Shown here: positions 17,282 to 26,818 of the stretch, one piece after another | How the letters are laid out: each line of letters opens with the position of its first letter | Numbering within the stretch: position 1 is the first letter of the stretch | Source: Desulfomarina profundi | GTDB taxonomy: Bacteria > Desulfobacterota > Desulfobulbia > Desulfobulbales > Desulfocapsaceae | Assembly: GCF_019703855.1 (NCBI RefSeq) | Contig: NZ_AP024086.1 | Span: 3,616,501 to 3,680,500, forward strand | Reading direction: 5' to 3' | DNA: 64,000 bases | Program-made: the position numbers and the translations under genes | Notes under the pieces: generated by a model | Seen by the model: only the letters and a program-made list of their open reading frames with translations | What the model was told of the DNA's origin: nothing | The model's database searches: none

Positions 17282-18037
17282 ATGCAAATTTTACTGATAA
17301 CCAACGACGACGGCATTCACAGCTCCGGGCTGATGGCCCTGAAACAGGCTGTTGAAGGATTGGGACGGATAATTGTCATCGCGCCTGACCGGGATAATTC
17401 CGCAGTTTCCCATTCTCTCACAATGGACAGACCACTCAAGGTGACCGAAATTCACCACGATACCTATATGGTAAATGGCACTCCCACAGACTGTGTTGCC
17501 CTGGGGATTAAAAAAATACTCAACAGCAAACCCGCTCTCCTGCTTTCAGGGATAAATGCAGGGGCCAATCTCGGAGATGATATTTCGTATTCGGGAACAG
17601 TCTCTGCAGCCATTGAGGGTACAATGTATTCAATACCTTCCATGGCAATTTCCGCCACCGGGGATCCACCCTATGACTTTCATGGAGCAGGGAAAGCAGC
17701 TAGAATGATCGCTGAGAAAATCTTGGAAAATGGTTTGCCTGATAACACTCTTGTCAACATGAATGTTCCTCCCCGACACAAACAGAACAGAATTAAAATA
17801 ACACGACAGGGTCGAAGACTCTGGAAAGATTCAATACATGAGACACGGGATCCGAGAGGATGGACACATTACTGGATTGGCGGTGGAACACCCATCCATG
17901 ACTCCAATAGAGATACAGATGTTCATGCTGTCAGGGAAGATTTCATCTCCATTACACCCCTCCAGCTCGATCTTACCAACCATACTGGTGTGGATTTTCT
18001 GAAAAAGCACTGGGATTTGAAAAGTGTTCTCGATTAA
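17282..18037 (+). CDS. surE: 5'/3'-nucleotidase SurE
   Basis: 251 residues, usual SurE length. N-terminal M-Q-I-L-L-I-T-N-D-D-G-I (metal-binding Asp8, Asp9), then A-P-D-R-D-N-S-A-V-S-H-S-L-T, V-N-G-T-P-T-D-C-V and L-S-G-I-N-A-G-A-N-L-G-D-D, all standard SurE blocks. It hydrolyses nucleoside monophosphates and is linked to survival in stationary phase. It starts 50 bp after ilvY on the same strand and is followed by a strong terminator. Confidence 0.95.
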   Translation: MQILLITNDDGIHSSGLMALKQAVEGLGRIIVIAPDRDNSAVSHSLTMDRPLKVTEIHHDTYMVNGTPTDCVALGIKKILNSKPALLLSGINAGANLGDDISYSGTVSAAIEGTMYSIPSMAISATGDPPYDFHGAGKAARMIAEKILENGLPDNTLVNMNVPPRHKQNRIKITRQGRRLWKDSIHETRDPRGWTHYWIGGGTPIHDSNRDTDVHAVREDFISITPLQLDLTNHTGVDFLKKHWDLKSVLD

Positions 18038-18068
18038 GAAGGGCCAAATAATTATTATTTTAATGTTT

Positions 18069-18103
18069 AAACGCAGCCTGCCTGAAAACGTCAGGCTGCG
18101 TTT
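18069..18103 (+). terminator. Terminator after surE
   Basis: Stem AAACGCAGCCTG / CAGGCTGCGTTT with an 11-nt loop. Confidence 0.8.
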
Positions 18104-18182
18104 CGTACATGATCAGAATAATTTATTTATCCATGATAACCCAGCCAGATTGAAGATAGTTCTACCTGCCAAGCTGAATTCA

Positions 18183-18974
18183 TTATTTCTTTCTTAACCT
18201 TACCCCCGCCACACCAGCCAGACCAACGCCGAACAAGAGTATTGTCGCAGGCTCGGGAACAGTTGTCCCTCCGGTCTGTTCAAAACCGGCATAAAGCACA
18301 TTTTCCTGTGAGTAATTATAAAAGCCGAATTCTCCGCTGGTAAACGTTGAATCTGTAACAGTAACATCCCACAGGATATTATCTGAAGCATCCTTGACAT
18401 TGATTGTAAATGTCCCTGGAACTAGATTAAAATCGAGATGAAATGAATACACATCTCCATCAACCCATCCTTTTCCTGCCCCATGATTTTTGGCAAGTAT
18501 CTCCATCTCTCCAAGATCATTCTCATTTTCCCAGAACTCAGCCAGAGAAAGATCTGTAAGACCATTTCCGGTAGCCCCCTTCATTTTCTTGACGGTCATA
18601 CCTTCAGTAGCTATCGCTCCCTCGTAGCCCTGTGTGCCCTGTTTCCAGTCAAACAGGTAAAAATTACTTGAATTCTGATAACCGAAAACAAAACCCATGT
18701 AGTCATCGTCCCACCCGGGATCAACCTGCCAGGAACCATCCATGGAATAACTTGTCTGGTTCAGATTATTGAGATAAAATGACGGATCAGCATTCACAGT
18801 CTGCTTAACGGCAGTATTTCCCGCCTGAAGCACCCAATTTCCCGCTGGTTGCCCTCCAGAATAATCAAGCGTCAGAGGGGACCAGGTTGTCAGGTCTACA
18901 GGATCTGCCTGAGCTGCAAATCCTCCCAGAAAAATAACTAAAACTGGTGTCAGAAACTGCAATAATTTCTTCAT
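18183..18974 (-). CDS. Exported PEP-CTERM protein with thrombospondin-C-terminal-like domain
   Basis: 263 residues. ATG 18974 is chosen by its GGAGAA site and the signal peptide 1-24 (ends A-A-Q-A-D). The body has W-Q-V-D-P-G-W-D-D-D-Y-M-G-F-V-F-G-Y-Q and F-Y-L-F-D-W-K-Q, as in thrombospondin/COMP C-terminal lectin-like beta domains with calcium-binding acids. The C-terminus is a textbook PEP-CTERM signal: V-P-E-P-A-T-I-L-L-F, a Gly-rich hydrophobic helix, and R-L-R-K-K. The tail is cut by an exosortase, which must be encoded elsewhere. PEP-CTERM proteins go with exopolysaccharide and biofilm genes. Confidence 0.88.
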   Translation of the reverse strand: MKKLLQFLTPVLVIFLGGFAAQADPVDLTTWSPLTLDYSGGQPAGNWVLQAGNTAVKQTVNADPSFYLNNLNQTSYSMDGSWQVDPGWDDDYMGFVFGYQNSSNFYLFDWKQGTQGYEGAIATEGMTVKKMKGATGNGLTDLSLAEFWENENDLGEMEILAKNHGAGKGWVDGDVYSFHLDFNLVPGTFTINVKDASDNILWDVTVTDSTFTSGEFGFYNYSQENVLYAGFEQTGGTTVPEPATILLFGVGLAGVAGVRLRKK

Positions 18975-19307
18975 AATATGTTCTCCAAAAATGAAATAAC
19001 GAAAAGAATCCATCATATCTCCTATGGACAATGGTGCAATGGTGTTTTATCTTGCAATTTTTAGTCCTGAAAATTCTTTACATATATATACTGTATGTAC
19101 AAGATGTTACAGAATAGGCAACAAACAGCACTCTAACAAAAAAACCGCTTATCCGGTTTTTGTTCTTATTTGCGGAACTTTTCGCAGATCTGGAAGAGCC
19201 AAAGACAACATTTGCCAACAACTGGAACCTGTCGACCTTCAGTTCTCAAAAGCCGTCCAGAACCAAAAGAAAGGAGAGACAATCAAGCACTCCAGGGTTT
19301 CCATACA

Positions 19308-20213
19308 ATGACAGCAACTGACAGACATAAAAAAACTATCCTGGCCGTAAACCTGGGCCTGCTCACAAATACAGCACTGGCTGTTCTCAAAACCGGTGTC
19401 GGCATAACTGGAAACAGTCCCGCCTTGCTTGCAGACGGAATAAACTCAACTTCGGATGTCGCCTATGGTATTGTCGTCCGGATTTTCATGCGGCTTTCGG
19501 GAAAACCGGCCGATGAGGAACACCCCTATGGCCATGATCGGCTTGAATCCATTGCAGCAGTCGTAGTTGGTGCCTTTGTCATCACGACAGCCATCTCAAT
19601 TTTCTGGTCTTCTGTCAATAGAGTATACGAGCTGACCAATGTCTCCGGCAGTCCGGAAGGGGCAACAAAGCTGGCTCTCTGGATTGCCCTGTTCACAGTT
19701 TTGATAAAAATATGGCTCAGTTTCTGGACATATTCGATTGGCAGACAAACTTCGAGTAACGTGGTTCTAGCTCTGGCAGCCGACCATAGAAATGACATTT
19801 TTTCCGCCCTGGCAGCCAGTATCGGTATCCTTTTCAGTCGTGCCGGTTTTCTCTGGGTTGACCCTCTCGCGGGTGGGCTTGTTTCCCTGATAATTCTTCA
19901 TACCGGAGTCGAAATAATACGGGAATCGGCAGCCGATCTGATGAACACCCTGCCAGGTCAGCAGCTCTGTGAACTGATCCATAAAAAGCTGGAAAAAGTT
20001 GAACAGGTTCTTGATATTGAAGATATTCATGGACACAGGTTTGGCCAGTATATGGTCATTAATATTACAATCGGTATCTCCCCTGAGATTACGGTGGCGG
20101 AAGGGGATGAAATTGCCACCCAAGTGGAACAGATTCTCCTGACTGAAATCGAATCAATGCGCCGGGTCTTTGTCCATTACCACCCAGCCACTTCACCAAT
20201 AGACACTGAGTAA
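19308..20213 (+). CDS. Cation diffusion facilitator (CDF) metal efflux transporter
   Basis: 301 residues from ATG 19308; an in-frame start at 19170 would add 46 polar residues unlike the family. About six membrane helices, with the CDF metal site residues in L-L-A-D-G-I-N-S-T-S-D-V and A-D-H-R-N-D, the signature H-P-Y-G-H-D-R-L-E between helices 2 and 3, and a cytoplasmic C-terminal domain (I-H-G-H-R-F-G-Q-Y and V-F-V-H-Y-H-P). CDF proteins export Zn2+, Fe2+, Mn2+ or Co2+ against protons; the metal cannot be told from this. The nearest AGGAG lies ~30 bases before this ATG, so the start is less certain than the family. Confidence 0.88.
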   Translation: MTATDRHKKTILAVNLGLLTNTALAVLKTGVGITGNSPALLADGINSTSDVAYGIVVRIFMRLSGKPADEEHPYGHDRLESIAAVVVGAFVITTAISIFWSSVNRVYELTNVSGSPEGATKLALWIALFTVLIKIWLSFWTYSIGRQTSSNVVLALAADHRNDIFSALAASIGILFSRAGFLWVDPLAGGLVSLIILHTGVEIIRESAADLMNTLPGQQLCELIHKKLEKVEQVLDIEDIHGHRFGQYMVINITIGISPEITVAEGDEIATQVEQILLTEIESMRRVFVHYHPATSPIDTE

Positions 20214-20505
20214 ATCCAGAGTCCTCCTGAACCGGAGCTCATCCTTCATATTTCCGGTAAATTCCAGGAAACTATTTTAGCAGGAATAAAGAGCGCAAAG
20301 TACTGCTCTTATAAAATACACATGCACCTTCCCGGCAAGTCAATCTGAAAAGAGGGTGTCTCAGCTGCAACACAAATATCAGTACAGGTTCCGTCAACTG
20401 ACCGGGATGAATAGAGCCGGTGACTGTGCAAAAAAGCTATTTATGGACAGGCACTAGCCAGGAATCTGCACTGAAGGCTCGATGGCAAAGGAGGGATCTT
20501 TTCTG
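20214..20505. other. Intergenic, possible weak terminator
   Basis: No gene found. AAGAGC/GCTCTT around 20287-20312 can pair ahead of an A/T tract and may end the CDF transcript. The last 18 bases hold AAGGAGGG, the RBS of the DUF255 gene. Confidence 0.3.
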
Positions 20506-23475
20506 ATGATTGTTTTATCTGAAAATACCGCGACCAAAGGTCGTTCTGTAGTCAGTTTTTTATTGATCTGTTGTTACCGAGCTTTAAGGTCCGGCCATGC
20601 CGGTTTATCTGAAATAGTTAAAATCATTGTGCTGAGCCTGTTTATAACAGTACCCATCCACAGCTACGGTGCCGAAAAGGTTGATATGAAGCAATCACCA
20701 GCCCTAAAAAAAATACTGCGAGAAGCACTGACCGTAAAAAGCAATGACTACAAACCCCGTACCAGACATTTTACTGAGAATGGTACTCCCATCTATATAA
20801 ACCGCCTGATCCTTGAAGGCTCCCCCTATCTTCTCCAGCATGCCCACAATCCGGTCAACTGGTATACATGGGGTGACGAACCGTTTGAAATTGCACGAAA
20901 ACTCGGCCTTCCAGTGCTGCTCAGCATTGGTTATTCCACCTGCCACTGGTGCCATGTCATGGAGGAGGAATCATTTGAAGATGAGGAAATCGCCCAATAT
21001 CTGAACAACAACTATGTAGCCATCAAGGTTGACAGGGAAGAGCATCCTGACATTGACTCTGTTTACATGGCTGCAGTGCAGGCCCTCACGGGGCGGGGTG
21101 GCTGGCCCATGACAGTATGGCTGACACCAGAGCGCCGCCCGTTCTATGGTGGAACATATTTTCCTGATCGGGACAGGGGAAGGTCCATAGGATTTCTGAC
21201 CCTTTTGAAAAAACTCAGTCAAATGTACCGGAACCAGCCGGAAAAAATTGAAAAGGCCGGACTGGCCCTGACAAAAGCAATCCAGCAGCAGCTTCAACCC
21301 GTTTCCGGTAACAACCTGCCTGGTGTGGAGATGCTCCAACAGGTTATGGAAAAATATCGTGACTACCATGATCCCGTGTATGGCGGCCTGAAAGGCAGGC
21401 CAAAATTCCCGGCCACATTGCCTGTTCGTCTGCTGTTTCGCTACTCTCGTCGATCAGGAGATAAACAAATTCTCTCAATTGCCCGTCTGACCCTGGAAAA
21501 AATGGCTGCCGGTGGTATTTACGATCAGGTTGGCGGCGGTTTTCACCGTTACAGTACCGATGAAAAATGGCTGGTTCCCCATTTTGAAAAAATGCTTTAT
21601 GACAATGCACTTTTGGCAGTAACATACCTTGATGGATACCAGGCAACCGGGGATAAGACTTTTAAACGGGTGGCGGAAGAAACCCTCAACTATATCAGAC
21701 GTGACATGACCTCTCCGGAAGGAGCATTTTACTCTGCCACTGATGCGGACAGCATAACTCCGCAGGGCCACCGTAAGGAGGGGTACTACTTCACCTGGAC
21801 ATCATCTGAGCTGGATGAGGTTCTGGGTGCTGAAAGGGCAAAAATAATAAAAACCTACTATGGCGTGGGAAGAAAAAACAATTTTGAAGGCAGAAACATC
21901 CTTCACGTGCCTGAAACACTCACTCAAACTGCGAAAAAACTGAACATTTCGAAAGAGAAACTCCTTGCAGCCATAGAGGATTCAAAAAAAACTCTCTACG
22001 ATGTACGAAACCGCCGTCCCCACCCCCTGCGGGATGAAAAAATTCTGACAGCATGGAACAGCCAGATGATCTCAGCCTATGCCCGGGCAGGCCTGATTCT
22101 GGGAAAACAGCAGTACACAGACCGGGCAGTACAGGCCGCAGAATTCATCCTGAACAATCTTTATAAACCAGCAGGGCTGGACCAGGTGGCTCAGCTACAG
22201 CAAGCAAATAAAATTCAGACTCCGGCAAAACAACCTTCAGCAGTGGAACTTTCAGACAAACCACCAGGGCTGGACCAGGTGGCTCAGCTACAGCAAGCAA
22301 ATAAAATTCAGACTCCGGCAAAACAACCTTCAGCAGTGGAACTTTCAGACAAACCACCAGGGCTGGACCAAGTGGCTCAGCTACAGCAAGCAAATAAAAT
22401 TCAGACTCCGGCAAAACAACCTTCAGCAGTGGAACTTTCAGACAAACCACCAGGGCTGGACCAGGTGGCTCAGCTACAGCAAGCAAATAAAATTCAGACT
22501 CCGGCAAAACAACCTTCAGCAGTGGAATTTTCAGACAAACCAGCAGGGCTGGACCAAGTGGCTCAGCTACAGCAAACAAATAAAATTCAGACTCCGGCAA
22601 AACAACCTTCAGCAGCGGAACTTTCAGACAAACCAGCAGGGCTGGACCAGGTGGCTCAGCTACAGCAAACAAATAAAATTCAGACTCCGGCAAAACAACC
22701 TTCAGCAGCGGAACTTTCAGACAAACCACCAGGGCTGGACCGGATGGCTCAGCTACAGCAGACAAATAAAATACTGTATCGAAATTATAAAGACGGCTAC
22801 TCACGACACACAGCTTACCTTGATGACTATGCCTTTTTTATCGCTGCCCTGATTGATCTCTATGAGGCAACTTCCTACATCCATTGGCTGGAAAAAGCTA
22901 TTGAACTTGATACTATTCTGCAGGATCGGTATGAAGATCAGGACGGTGGTTTCTTTATGACAGCAAGGGGGCGGACAGACCTTATTGCAAGGGAAAAACC
23001 GGTTCGTGACGGTGCTGAACCTTCAGGAAACTCCATCGCCCTGCTCAATCTACTCCGCCTGGCAGAGTACACAACCGACAAGAGTTATTCAATCCGGGCA
23101 GAAAAAATGCTGACCATATTTCCAACGGGAACATCCGCCAATCCCATGGTCCTGTCTGAAATGCTGATGGCCCTCGATTTCCTGACGGATCGAGTCAAGG
23201 AAATCATTATTGTCACACCTCCAGGAAAAAAAGAGACAGCTGATATTTTTTTACAAATTTTACGGAAGACATATCTGCCGAATCGTATCCTGACAATTGT
23301 TGCAGAAGGAGAGGATGCAGCAAGACAGGCTCAGTTCATTCCCCTTGTACAGGGAAAAACCACACTCATGGGCAAAACAACAGCCTATGTCTGTGAGCAG
23401 GGTTCCTGCCACCTGCCGACCACGGATCCGAAGGTGTTTGCCAGCCAAATCAGTCGAATCAATAGACTCCCTTGA
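20506..23475 (+). CDS. DUF255 thioredoxin-fold / six-hairpin protein (YyaL/SPATA20-like) containing an in-frame repeat array
   Basis: 989 residues from ATG 20506, chosen because AAGGAGGG ends 10 bases upstream; an ATG at 20482 lacks a site. Residues ~3-35 are encoded by a family 2 repeat copy, followed by a signal-peptide-like segment ([11 protein letters not shown]). The DUF255 domain has [11 protein letters not shown] (thioredoxin-like C-x-x-C), then a six-hairpin-toroid domain ([20 protein letters not shown]). Within it ~200 residues of near-identical 31-residue repeats (22174-22771) interrupt the family between F-I-L-N-N-L-Y and L-Y-R-N-Y-K-D-G; without them the length would be normal for an exported member. 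The enzymatic role of the family is unsettled. Confidence 0.9.
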   Translation: MIVLSENTATKGRSVVSFLLICCYRALRSGHAGLSEIVKIIVLSLFITVPIHSYGAEKVDMKQSPALKKILREALTVKSNDYKPRTRHFTENGTPIYINRLILEGSPYLLQHAHNPVNWYTWGDEPFEIARKLGLPVLLSIGYSTCHWCHVMEEESFEDEEIAQYLNNNYVAIKVDREEHPDIDSVYMAAVQALTGRGGWPMTVWLTPERRPFYGGTYFPDRDRGRSIGFLTLLKKLSQMYRNQPEKIEKAGLALTKAIQQQLQPVSGNNLPGVEMLQQVMEKYRDYHDPVYGGLKGRPKFPATLPVRLLFRYSRRSGDKQILSIARLTLEKMAAGGIYDQVGGGFHRYSTDEKWLVPHFEKMLYDNALLAVTYLDGYQATGDKTFKRVAEETLNYIRRDMTSPEGAFYSATDADSITPQGHRKEGYYFTWTSSELDEVLGAERAKIIKTYYGVGRKNNFEGRNILHVPETLTQTAKKLNISKEKLLAAIEDSKKTLYDVRNRRPHPLRDEKILTAWNSQMISAYARAGLILGKQQYTDRAVQAAEFILNNLYKPAGLDQVAQLQQANKIQTPAKQPSAVELSDKPPGLDQVAQLQQANKIQTPAKQPSAVELSDKPPGLDQVAQLQQANKIQTPAKQPSAVELSDKPPGLDQVAQLQQANKIQTPAKQPSAVEFSDKPAGLDQVAQLQQTNKIQTPAKQPSAAELSDKPAGLDQVAQLQQTNKIQTPAKQPSAAELSDKPPGLDRMAQLQQTNKILYRNYKDGYSRHTAYLDDYAFFIAALIDLYEATSYIHWLEKAIELDTILQDRYEDQDGGFFMTARGRTDLIAREKPVRDGAEPSGNSIALLNLLRLAEYTTDKSYSIRAEKMLTIFPTGTSANPMVLSEMLMALDFLTDRVKEIIIVTPPGKKETADIFLQILRKTYLPNRILTIVAEGEDAARQAQFIPLVQGKTTLMGKTTAYVCEQGSCHLPTTDPKVFASQISRINRLP
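20512..20610 (-). repeat. Dispersed repeat family 2, copy b (inside the DUF255 reading frame, N-terminal)
   Basis: Minus-strand reading: AGATAAACCGGCATGGCCGG, then AGCTCGGTAACAACAG, GACCTTTGGTCGCGGTATTT and TCAGATAAAAC. It falls between the chosen start codon and the signal-peptide segment and is translated without a stop. Confidence 0.75.
22170..22771 (+). repeat. Tandem array of 93-bp units within the DUF255 gene (six full plus one partial)
   Basis: Units start at 22174, 22267, 22360, 22453, 22546, 22639 and 22732, exactly 93 bp (31 codons) apart, the last about 39 bp long. Units differ by only a few substitutions (Ala/Thr after Q-Q, Leu/Phe, Val/Ala, Pro/Ala). Aligned by eye to the intergenic family 2 copy at 48471-48572, the unit shares AAACCAGCA, TGGCTCAGC, GGCAAAACAA, CTTCAG and TTTCAGACAAA in the same order and spacing. 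Confidence 0.95.
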
Positions 23476-23484
23476 TAATGAGAG

Positions 23485-24810
23485 CTACAGGAGATCGCTG
23501 GCGAGTTCCGCAAGCTTTGACCGCTCCCCTTTGCGCAGGTCGATATGACCGTAAATTTTCTGTCCCTGCATCTTGTCGATCAATGTACTGAGTCCGTTGG
23601 AATTTGAGTCAAGATAAGGATGATCTATCTGGTGAATATCACCCGCAAAAATAATTTTAGTACCCTCACCTGCCCTGGTGATAATCGTCTTGACTTCATG
23701 GGGTGTCAGATTCTGGGCCTCATCCACAATCATATATTTTCTGACCAGACTGCGCCCCCTGATATAGGCCAATGGTTCAATTACCAGCTTTTCCGCATCC
23801 ATCATCCGTTGCAGACGCCTTGCTTTTTCACTGTTTTCTGAAAACTGACCACGAATAACCCCGAGATTATCAAAAAGCGGCTGCATATAGGGCCCAATCT
23901 TTGACTGAATATCCCCTGGCAGAAAACCAATATCCTTATTGGACAGGGGAACAACGGGCCGGGTAAGCAGAATCTGATGATAATGTTTTCTTGACTCCAG
24001 GGCAGCCGCCAGGGCAAGAAGGGTTTTGCCGGTTCCAGCCTTTCCCGTAAGCGTCACAAGGGACAACTCCCTGTCCATAAGCACATGTAAGGCAAAAGAC
24101 TGCTCTGCATTTCGTGGCGAGATACCGTAAGCACTGTTTTTAAAGACTCGGCAGAAAGCATTGCTCCCCGCCTTGAAGACGGCTAGAGCCGATTTCTGGC
24201 CGTTTCTGACAATGGCAAACTCATTGGCCAGAAACGGGACTTCAACCGGATACTCTGCCGCATCAACCATCCCCTCCGGCCCATAAAGCGCTTCGATAAA
24301 AGAGAAAGGGACTTCTTCGCTCAGCCGATAACCGGAATACTGCTTTCCTTTCTCACTCACATGATCCGTGGTGTAGTCCTCGGCCATAAGGCCAACGGAC
24401 CTGGCCTTCATCCGGAGATTGACATCCTTACTGACAAGAATAACAATCTTCTCCCTGTTTTCCTTTGACACATGGTAGGCGATATTCAGAATCCGGTGAT
24501 CACTTTTTTCGTGATTCGGAAAGGAGGCCCGCAGGTCCTGGTGCATCTTCATCTCCAGGCTGATCGTGACCCTGCCACTGTCAGGTCCGATCTTCATGCC
24601 CCCGTTGAACAACTTTTCAGAGCTCAGGCCATCCAGGGAACGAACAAATTCCCTGGCATGGTAGTTGATAATCTGGGAACCCTTTTTGAACGAGTCAAGT
24701 TCCTCCAGAACGGTGATGGGAATAAGAATATCATGTTCCTGGAAATGATAGAGGCATGAGCTGTCATGGAGTATTACGTTGGTATCAAGGATAAATATTT
24801 TTTTACTCAC
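23485..24810 (-). CDS. PIN domain-PhoH ATPase fusion (PhoH2/YlaK-like)
   Basis: 441 residues. The GTG start at 24810 follows GGAGAG with good spacing and lies 1 bp after the pyrF stop. A PIN ribonuclease domain at ~1-150 has F-I-L-D-T-N-V-I-L-H-D with its catalytic Asp, then E-E-L-D-S-F-K. A PhoH-type ATPase at ~235-440 has Walker A T-G-K-A-G-T-G-K-T-L, Walker B Y-M-I-V-D-E-A-Q-N-L-T-P, and F-A-G-D-I-H-Q-I-D. PhoH2 proteins couple ATP-driven RNA unwinding to cleavage. Its position directly behind pyrF implies translation coupling but no obvious shared pathway. Confidence 0.92.
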   Translation of the reverse strand: MSKKIFILDTNVILHDSSCLYHFQEHDILIPITVLEELDSFKKGSQIINYHAREFVRSLDGLSSEKLFNGGMKIGPDSGRVTISLEMKMHQDLRASFPNHEKSDHRILNIAYHVSKENREKIVILVSKDVNLRMKARSVGLMAEDYTTDHVSEKGKQYSGYRLSEEVPFSFIEALYGPEGMVDAAEYPVEVPFLANEFAIVRNGQKSALAVFKAGSNAFCRVFKNSAYGISPRNAEQSFALHVLMDRELSLVTLTGKAGTGKTLLALAAALESRKHYHQILLTRPVVPLSNKDIGFLPGDIQSKIGPYMQPLFDNLGVIRGQFSENSEKARRLQRMMDAEKLVIEPLAYIRGRSLVRKYMIVDEAQNLTPHEVKTIITRAGEGTKIIFAGDIHQIDHPYLDSNSNGLSTLIDKMQGQKIYGHIDLRKGERSKLAELASDLL

Positions 24811-24811
24811 G

Positions 24812-25540
24812 TTAACTCTCTCCGGTGAACCGGATAATATCCTGCTGCATCGACTCAATGACCCTGATCGGCTCTGCAGCTCCTGTGATCGGACGGCCGA
24901 CGACCACATGGTTGGCACCGTTTTTTATAGCCGTACCCGCTGTAACGATACGTTTCTGATCATCGTCCGATTCTTCCACATTTGCACCCGGCCTGATTCC
25001 CGGAGTAACTATGATCAGTTTCTCCCCCAGGCTGTCTCTCATTTTTTCCGCTTCCAACCCCGAGGAGACAACACCGTCACAGCCAAGATCGAGAGCTCTT
25101 TTCGCCCGAAAAAAAACAAGGTCCTCAATTGACCGGGTCATGCCCATTGCCCGCATATCCTCCTCCCCGAAACTGGTCAATACTGTGACGGCAAGCAGTT
25201 TCATATCACCCCGGGCAGACACCGCAGCCCGGATAATCGGATCATTTCCATGAATGGTTGCAAAAGAGACCCCCCTGCTGTTCACCTGTTCCACTGCCAA
25301 CCTGACCGTTTCCGGGATATCAAAAAATTTCAGATCAAGCATGACCTTGTGTCCCCTGTCCACCAACCAGTCAACCATCTCAAACCAGCTGGCCATGAAA
25401 AGCTGGAGACCGACCTTAAAAAAACCCACATGGGACTCACACTGTTTCACAATTTCCTTTGCTCCAGCCGGGGTGGGAACATCCAAGGCAACAATTATCC
25501 GTTCATTCAACGGTACAGCAGGATTGGCAAGATTATTCAT
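24812..25540 (-). CDS. pyrF: Orotidine 5'-phosphate decarboxylase
   Basis: 242 residues, normal length. I-I-V-A-L-D-V-P-T near residue 15, the catalytic D-L-K-F-F-D-I-P motif (Asp-Lys of the Asp-x-Lys-x-x-Asp charge network), V-T-V-L-T-S, T-P-G-I-R-P and V-V-G-R-P-I-T are all present. It makes UMP from OMP, the last step of pyrimidine synthesis. First gene of a two-gene unit with the PIN-PhoH protein. Confidence 0.95.
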   Translation of the reverse strand: MNNLANPAVPLNERIIVALDVPTPAGAKEIVKQCESHVGFFKVGLQLFMASWFEMVDWLVDRGHKVMLDLKFFDIPETVRLAVEQVNSRGVSFATIHGNDPIIRAAVSARGDMKLLAVTVLTSFGEEDMRAMGMTRSIEDLVFFRAKRALDLGCDGVVSSGLEAEKMRDSLGEKLIIVTPGIRPGANVEESDDDQKRIVTAGTAIKNGANHVVVGRPITGAAEPIRVIESMQQDIIRFTGES

Positions 25541-25600
25541 ATTACTCTCATGATTTACTCAATATATTTTCTGATTTCATAGAACCTAAATCCTGGAAAC

Positions 25601-26350
25601 TTACCTTCTCTCTCTCTCCTGTGCAAGCCTCTCAAGAATCTTTTCACACCGTTTTTTTACAGTGATCTGGTCAAATTTCCCGGGCAGAAGCATTAGGACA
25701 GCACGGAAAAGCTCATCTTCAGCCCCTGCCTCACCGACCAGTTGTTCCCCCTGAAAAAACTGCTCTTTCCAGAAATTCTCCTCCTGTCGCCCCTCTCTGC
25801 ATCCGGTCTCCACCGATTTCAGCCAGTCTTGAACCGGAGAGACAGATATATTTCCCATTTTCAGAAACGCGGGAGCTGGAGCCGAAAGCATTTTTCGTTC
25901 TTCATCCTCATACACCTTTTCGACCTGTTCGGTTTGTGGCGGAATGGGAGAAATGCGTTTGCTTTCATCAACTGCTTCAACAGTCACTGCTGTTTTTTCC
26001 TTCATCCTGCCAACCAGCGGCTCACGGGCAATATTCATGAAAATAACCACGGAAGCGGCGATTGCCAGAGCCGAACCTGCAAAGGCCAGGTTCTTCGGTC
26101 TGGTCAGGTAATATATTTTTCCACCTGCTCGCTTCTTTCGAGACGCTGTTTTCAAGCAATACCAGAGAGTATAACACTGATCACAATCCGCCAGATGACT
26201 CAATACCCTCTTTTTTTCAGCAGCAGAAGATTTTCCATCTAGAAAGGATGCCAGCTCTTCAGCTGAGGGACACCGGGTTCCGACCCTTTTATCCAGGGCC
26301 AGGACCAGGAGCGAAGCAGTTTTGTCCCTGTTTTTTATTACCTTTTTCAA
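25601..26350 (-). CDS. Probable membrane anti-sigma factor with zinc-finger-like N-terminus
   Basis: 249 residues from a TTG at 26350 preceded by AGAGGG. A longer in-frame ATG reading to 26476 is rejected because it translates the palindromic element at 26384-26490. The N-terminal part has C-P-S-A-E-E-L-A-S-F-L-D-G and H-L-A-D-C-D-Q-C, the H-x3-C-x2-C zinc site of zf-HC2 anti-sigma domains. One membrane helix at about 90-110 is followed by a Pro/Glu-rich periplasmic part. It would hold the sigma factor encoded just upstream at 26889-27694 until a signal arrives. The two genes were probably adjacent before small elements filled the gap between them. Confidence 0.7.
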   Translation of the reverse strand: MKKVIKNRDKTASLLVLALDKRVGTRCPSAEELASFLDGKSSAAEKKRVLSHLADCDQCYTLWYCLKTASRKKRAGGKIYYLTRPKNLAFAGSALAIAASVVIFMNIAREPLVGRMKEKTAVTVEAVDESKRISPIPPQTEQVEKVYEDEERKMLSAPAPAFLKMGNISVSPVQDWLKSVETGCREGRQEENFWKEQFFQGEQLVGEAGAEDELFRAVLMLLPGKFDQITVKKRCEKILERLAQERERR

Positions 26351-26383
26351 GAAAGCCCTCTTATACTCTGTACACTTTTCCAG

Positions 26384-26490
26384 GTAAGCGATCAGGGGCA
26401 CCGCATATTCGCACGGTCGCGACTGTCCGCATAGTGGGCTATAGCGGCCAGTCACGCCTGCACAAATCTCCGGCACCTCTGATCACTTAC
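26384..26490 (-). repeat. MITE-like palindromic element, family 4
   Basis: 107 bp with imperfect terminal inverted repeats of about 31 bp (GTAAGCGATCAGGGGCACCG against GTAAGTGATCAGAGGTGCCG), and an inner palindrome around TAGTGGGCTA, so the whole element can fold into one hairpin. One end recurs at 34664-34702. The flank 26491-26540 (GTAACTGGTCACAGGATT on the minus strand) recurs with the other end at 47626-47686. Confidence 0.75.
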
Positions 26491-26656
26491 AGGAGTAAGA
26501 TAAATGAAAACACATAGTTACTAATCCTGTGACCAGTTACTTTTCCAGGCGTCACAATGTCCAATGCCTCTACTCTTCCTGACGGACAACATTCTGAATC
26601 AGTGACGACTTTATTATTTTTATTCTGGTTACTCACGAAACTCACTTCTGATCCGT

Positions 26657-26818
26657 GATGGACTCGTAAAAACTCCGATCTACTGCGTTGTGGGGTGATC
26701 GTGTAATGCTCGACGTACTTATGTACGCCTGCGCTTACACGACACCGCCACGCCTTGTATATCGAAGTTTTTCCAGAGTCCATCTGGGAACGTTAAACGA
26801 CTTTTTACGAGATCATCA
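26657..26818 (+). repeat. MITE-like element, family 3, copy 1
   Basis: About 162 bp. The outer ends are imperfect inverted repeats (GATGGACTCGTAAAAACTCC against GATGATCTCGTAAAAAGTCG). A near-perfect inner palindrome (GTGTAATGCTCGACGTAC against GTGTAAGCGCAGGCGTAC) sits around a TTAT loop. An almost identical copy lies inverted at 34382-34544. No ORF. Confidence 0.9.

Noticed and set aside
22170-22771. CRISPR array
   Set aside because: Units are contiguous and near-identical with no unique spacers, lie in a reading frame, and no cas genes are near.
22145-22804. Long minus-strand ORF across the repeat array
   Set aside because: It is open only because the unit length (93 bp) is a multiple of three and lacks stops on both strands; it has no RBS and is composed only of the repeat.
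26351-26476. Longer N-terminus of the anti-sigma factor
   Set aside because: These codons lie mostly in the palindromic family 4 element, so the extra residues are probably an artefact of an open frame.
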